Shown here piece by piece: positions 5,972 to 6,586 of a stretch of DNA of 6,586 bases (positions within the stretch are counted from its first letter, which is position 1; each line of letters opens with the position of its first letter). The DNA lies in the NCBI RefSeq assembly GCF_003545885.1, contig NZ_QHCT01000020.1, forward strand, positions 1 through 6,586. The letters are read 5' to 3'. The stretch comes from Leptospira stimsonii (lineage in GTDB: Bacteria > Spirochaetota > Leptospiria > Leptospirales > Leptospiraceae). The position numbers were made by a program, and so were the translations under genes. Under the pieces are notes generated by a model. That model was not told where the DNA came from and did no database searches. It saw nothing but the letters and a program-made list of their open reading frames with translations.

Positions 5972-6403
5972 TTATAACGATTGAAAATAAAACCCGACCC
6001 AAATAACTGGAACTGCAATTGCTAAATCTGAAAATATTGAGAGAAATACTCCGAAAGCCCAAGAAGATATCTTATCTAAAATGTTATCTTTCTCTTCAAT
6101 TTCTGTTTTAATAAAAAACGTGATAATGATTGCCCATACTATCCCTTTTAGTAGGCCGTATATGGTAAGCATCATTAGTAATTCTCTTCCTATATTGAAT
6201 AATTCTAGATGAGACACTATTGGAAAGTATAAATAGTCGCTAATGGTTACGACTATAGCCTGGATCGTAATCGTTTCCTTTTTTACTTCGTAGTATTTCC
6301 TCAGACGATATGCAATCCAAAAGTTAGCGATATACTTAATAAGTATATATAATCCTAAAGAGACTTCCTCATTTATTATGAATGTGTGGGCAAGCAGGAG
6401 CAT
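5972..6403 (-). CDS. Small four-helix membrane protein, function unknown
   Basis: This is a 143-aa strongly hydrophobic protein with four probable transmembrane helices, at about residues 16-34, 46-62, 74-98 and 113-138. Short basic or charged loops lie between them (RLRKYYEVKKE at 33-43, KTEIEEKDNILDK at 99-111). The third helix holds a glycine-rich patch, YGLLKGIVWA (82-91). I do not recognise the family. ATG 6403 is the first start after an in-frame TAA, with a weak AAAGAACAGA upstream. The leader between the cassette boundary (6508) and the start is about 104 bases, longer than in any other cassette here, so a private promoter is possible though I see no convincing -35/-10 pair. The size and helix count fit small holin-like or immunity-like proteins, but nothing specific supports that. 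Confidence 0.78.
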   Translation of the reverse strand: MLLLAHTFIINEEVSLGLYILIKYIANFWIAYRLRKYYEVKKETITIQAIVVTISDYLYFPIVSHLELFNIGRELLMMLTIYGLLKGIVWAIIITFFIKTEIEEKDNILDKISSWAFGVFLSIFSDLAIAVPVIWVGFYFQSL

Positions 6404-6507
6404 TCTGTTCTTTAAACTTTACCGGTCTTGTCTGAGCTAGTGCAAGAGGGATTGAATAATAATCCTTTTAGAAAGTTAAAATTCCGCAGATTTCTTTTCG
6501 TAATGTC
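6404..6507 (-). other. Long cassette leader without a recognised signal
   Basis: These 104 bases between the recombination site and the membrane-protein start are about three times as long as the leaders of the other cassettes. The stretch is AT-rich near the site, with TATTAT about 50 bases before the ATG, but no well-spaced -35 partner is clear. I see no ORF in it. Confidence 0.3.
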
Positions 6508-6586
6508 GCCTAACGAAAGAGGCTTCTCGACGTTGCGTCCGCAAGCGCTTGTGCGCGACGCGGTTGGCACGAGGTTCGAGTGAGCC
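6508..6586 (-). repeat. attC-like recombination site 7, cut by the window edge
   Basis: Only the R' side is present: the box GTTAGGC on the gene strand (6514-6508) plus about 72 bases of the inner left arm. It is nearly identical to the left part of site 4, diverging only at the last few bases before the edge. The matching R'' box and the next cassette gene lie to the right of the window. Confidence 0.75.

Larger units (their letters stand above)
1..6586 (-). mobile_element. Integron-type gene cassette array (internal part)
   Basis: Six complete units can be delimited if recombination occurs between G and TT of each GTTRRRY-like box read on the minus strand: 70-1768 (two genes), 1769-2848, 2849-3864, 3865-5323, 5324-5765 and 5766-6513, with partial units at both edges. 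All ORFs share the minus orientation and each is followed at once by a GC-rich palindromic repeat. In all six units the 7-bp box 5' of the gene is the exact reverse complement of the 7-bp box 3' of the gene, while boxes within one repeat usually differ. That links box pairs to the unit, as expected for circular cassettes integrated one after another. No integrase gene or attI is present; given gene direction they should lie to the right. The class of integron cannot be told. A different recombinase using the same logic is possible. Confidence 0.82.

Noticed and set aside
6440..6475. Promoter with TTGCAC and TAAAGT or with TATTAT in the long leader
   Set aside because: The first pair would place the transcription start almost at the ATG and matches the consensus poorly; the second lacks a -35 box at a proper distance. 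Not strong enough to list as a feature.
64..6586. CRISPR-like or REP-type static repeat array
   Set aside because: Units are about 185 bp and spaced by whole genes, not by short spacers. REP-type static repeats do not explain the cassette-wise matching of the end boxes.

Overview
The window looks like part of a mobile gene-cassette array of integron type from an AT-rich bacterium. A pathogenic-type Leptospira is my best guess. That rests on the roughly one-third GC coding sequence, the gene style, and a remembered resemblance of the GC-rich repeats to ones seen in Leptospira drafts; it is not a search result. No integrase, rRNA, tRNA or CRISPR array is visible.

Layout: six complete and one truncated copy of a GC-rich, strongly palindromic repeat of about 183-189 bp alternate with AT-rich genes. 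Copies lie at 64-252, 1763-1946, 2843-3026, 3859-4042, 5318-5504, 5760-5942 and 6508-6586 (cut). Each begins with a 7-mer of the type GCCTAAC, GCATAAC or GGCTAAC and ends with GTTAGGC, GTTATGC or GTTAGCC. These are the R boxes of integron attC sites. All genes are on the minus strand, packed close to the repeats and mostly without room for a promoter. Any attI and integrase should lie beyond the right edge.

The strongest evidence for cassettes is covariation. In six of six units the R box after the gene is the exact reverse complement of the R box before the same gene, and the match runs on for about 15-19 bp. The two R boxes inside one physical repeat are fully complementary in only one of six. 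This is what recombination at G/TT inside the R box leaves behind.

Gene content from right to left, in the direction of transcription: a four-helix membrane protein (5972-6403); a 442-bp cassette with a doubtful 82-aa ORF (5495-5743); a protein with a soluble, possibly beta-helical N-terminal part and a two-helix channel-like C-terminus (4061-5284); a two-helix membrane protein with a coiled-coil stretch (3040-3825); a protein with one clear transmembrane helix and a C-terminal coiled coil (1958-2812); a two-gene cassette of a DUF4747-like soluble protein (859-1731) coupled to a four-helix membrane protein (275-853); and the first codons of another gene (1-57). Five of the six complete cassettes encode a membrane protein. 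With the soluble-plus-membrane pair this suggests abortive-infection or other membrane-acting defence functions, which is inference only.
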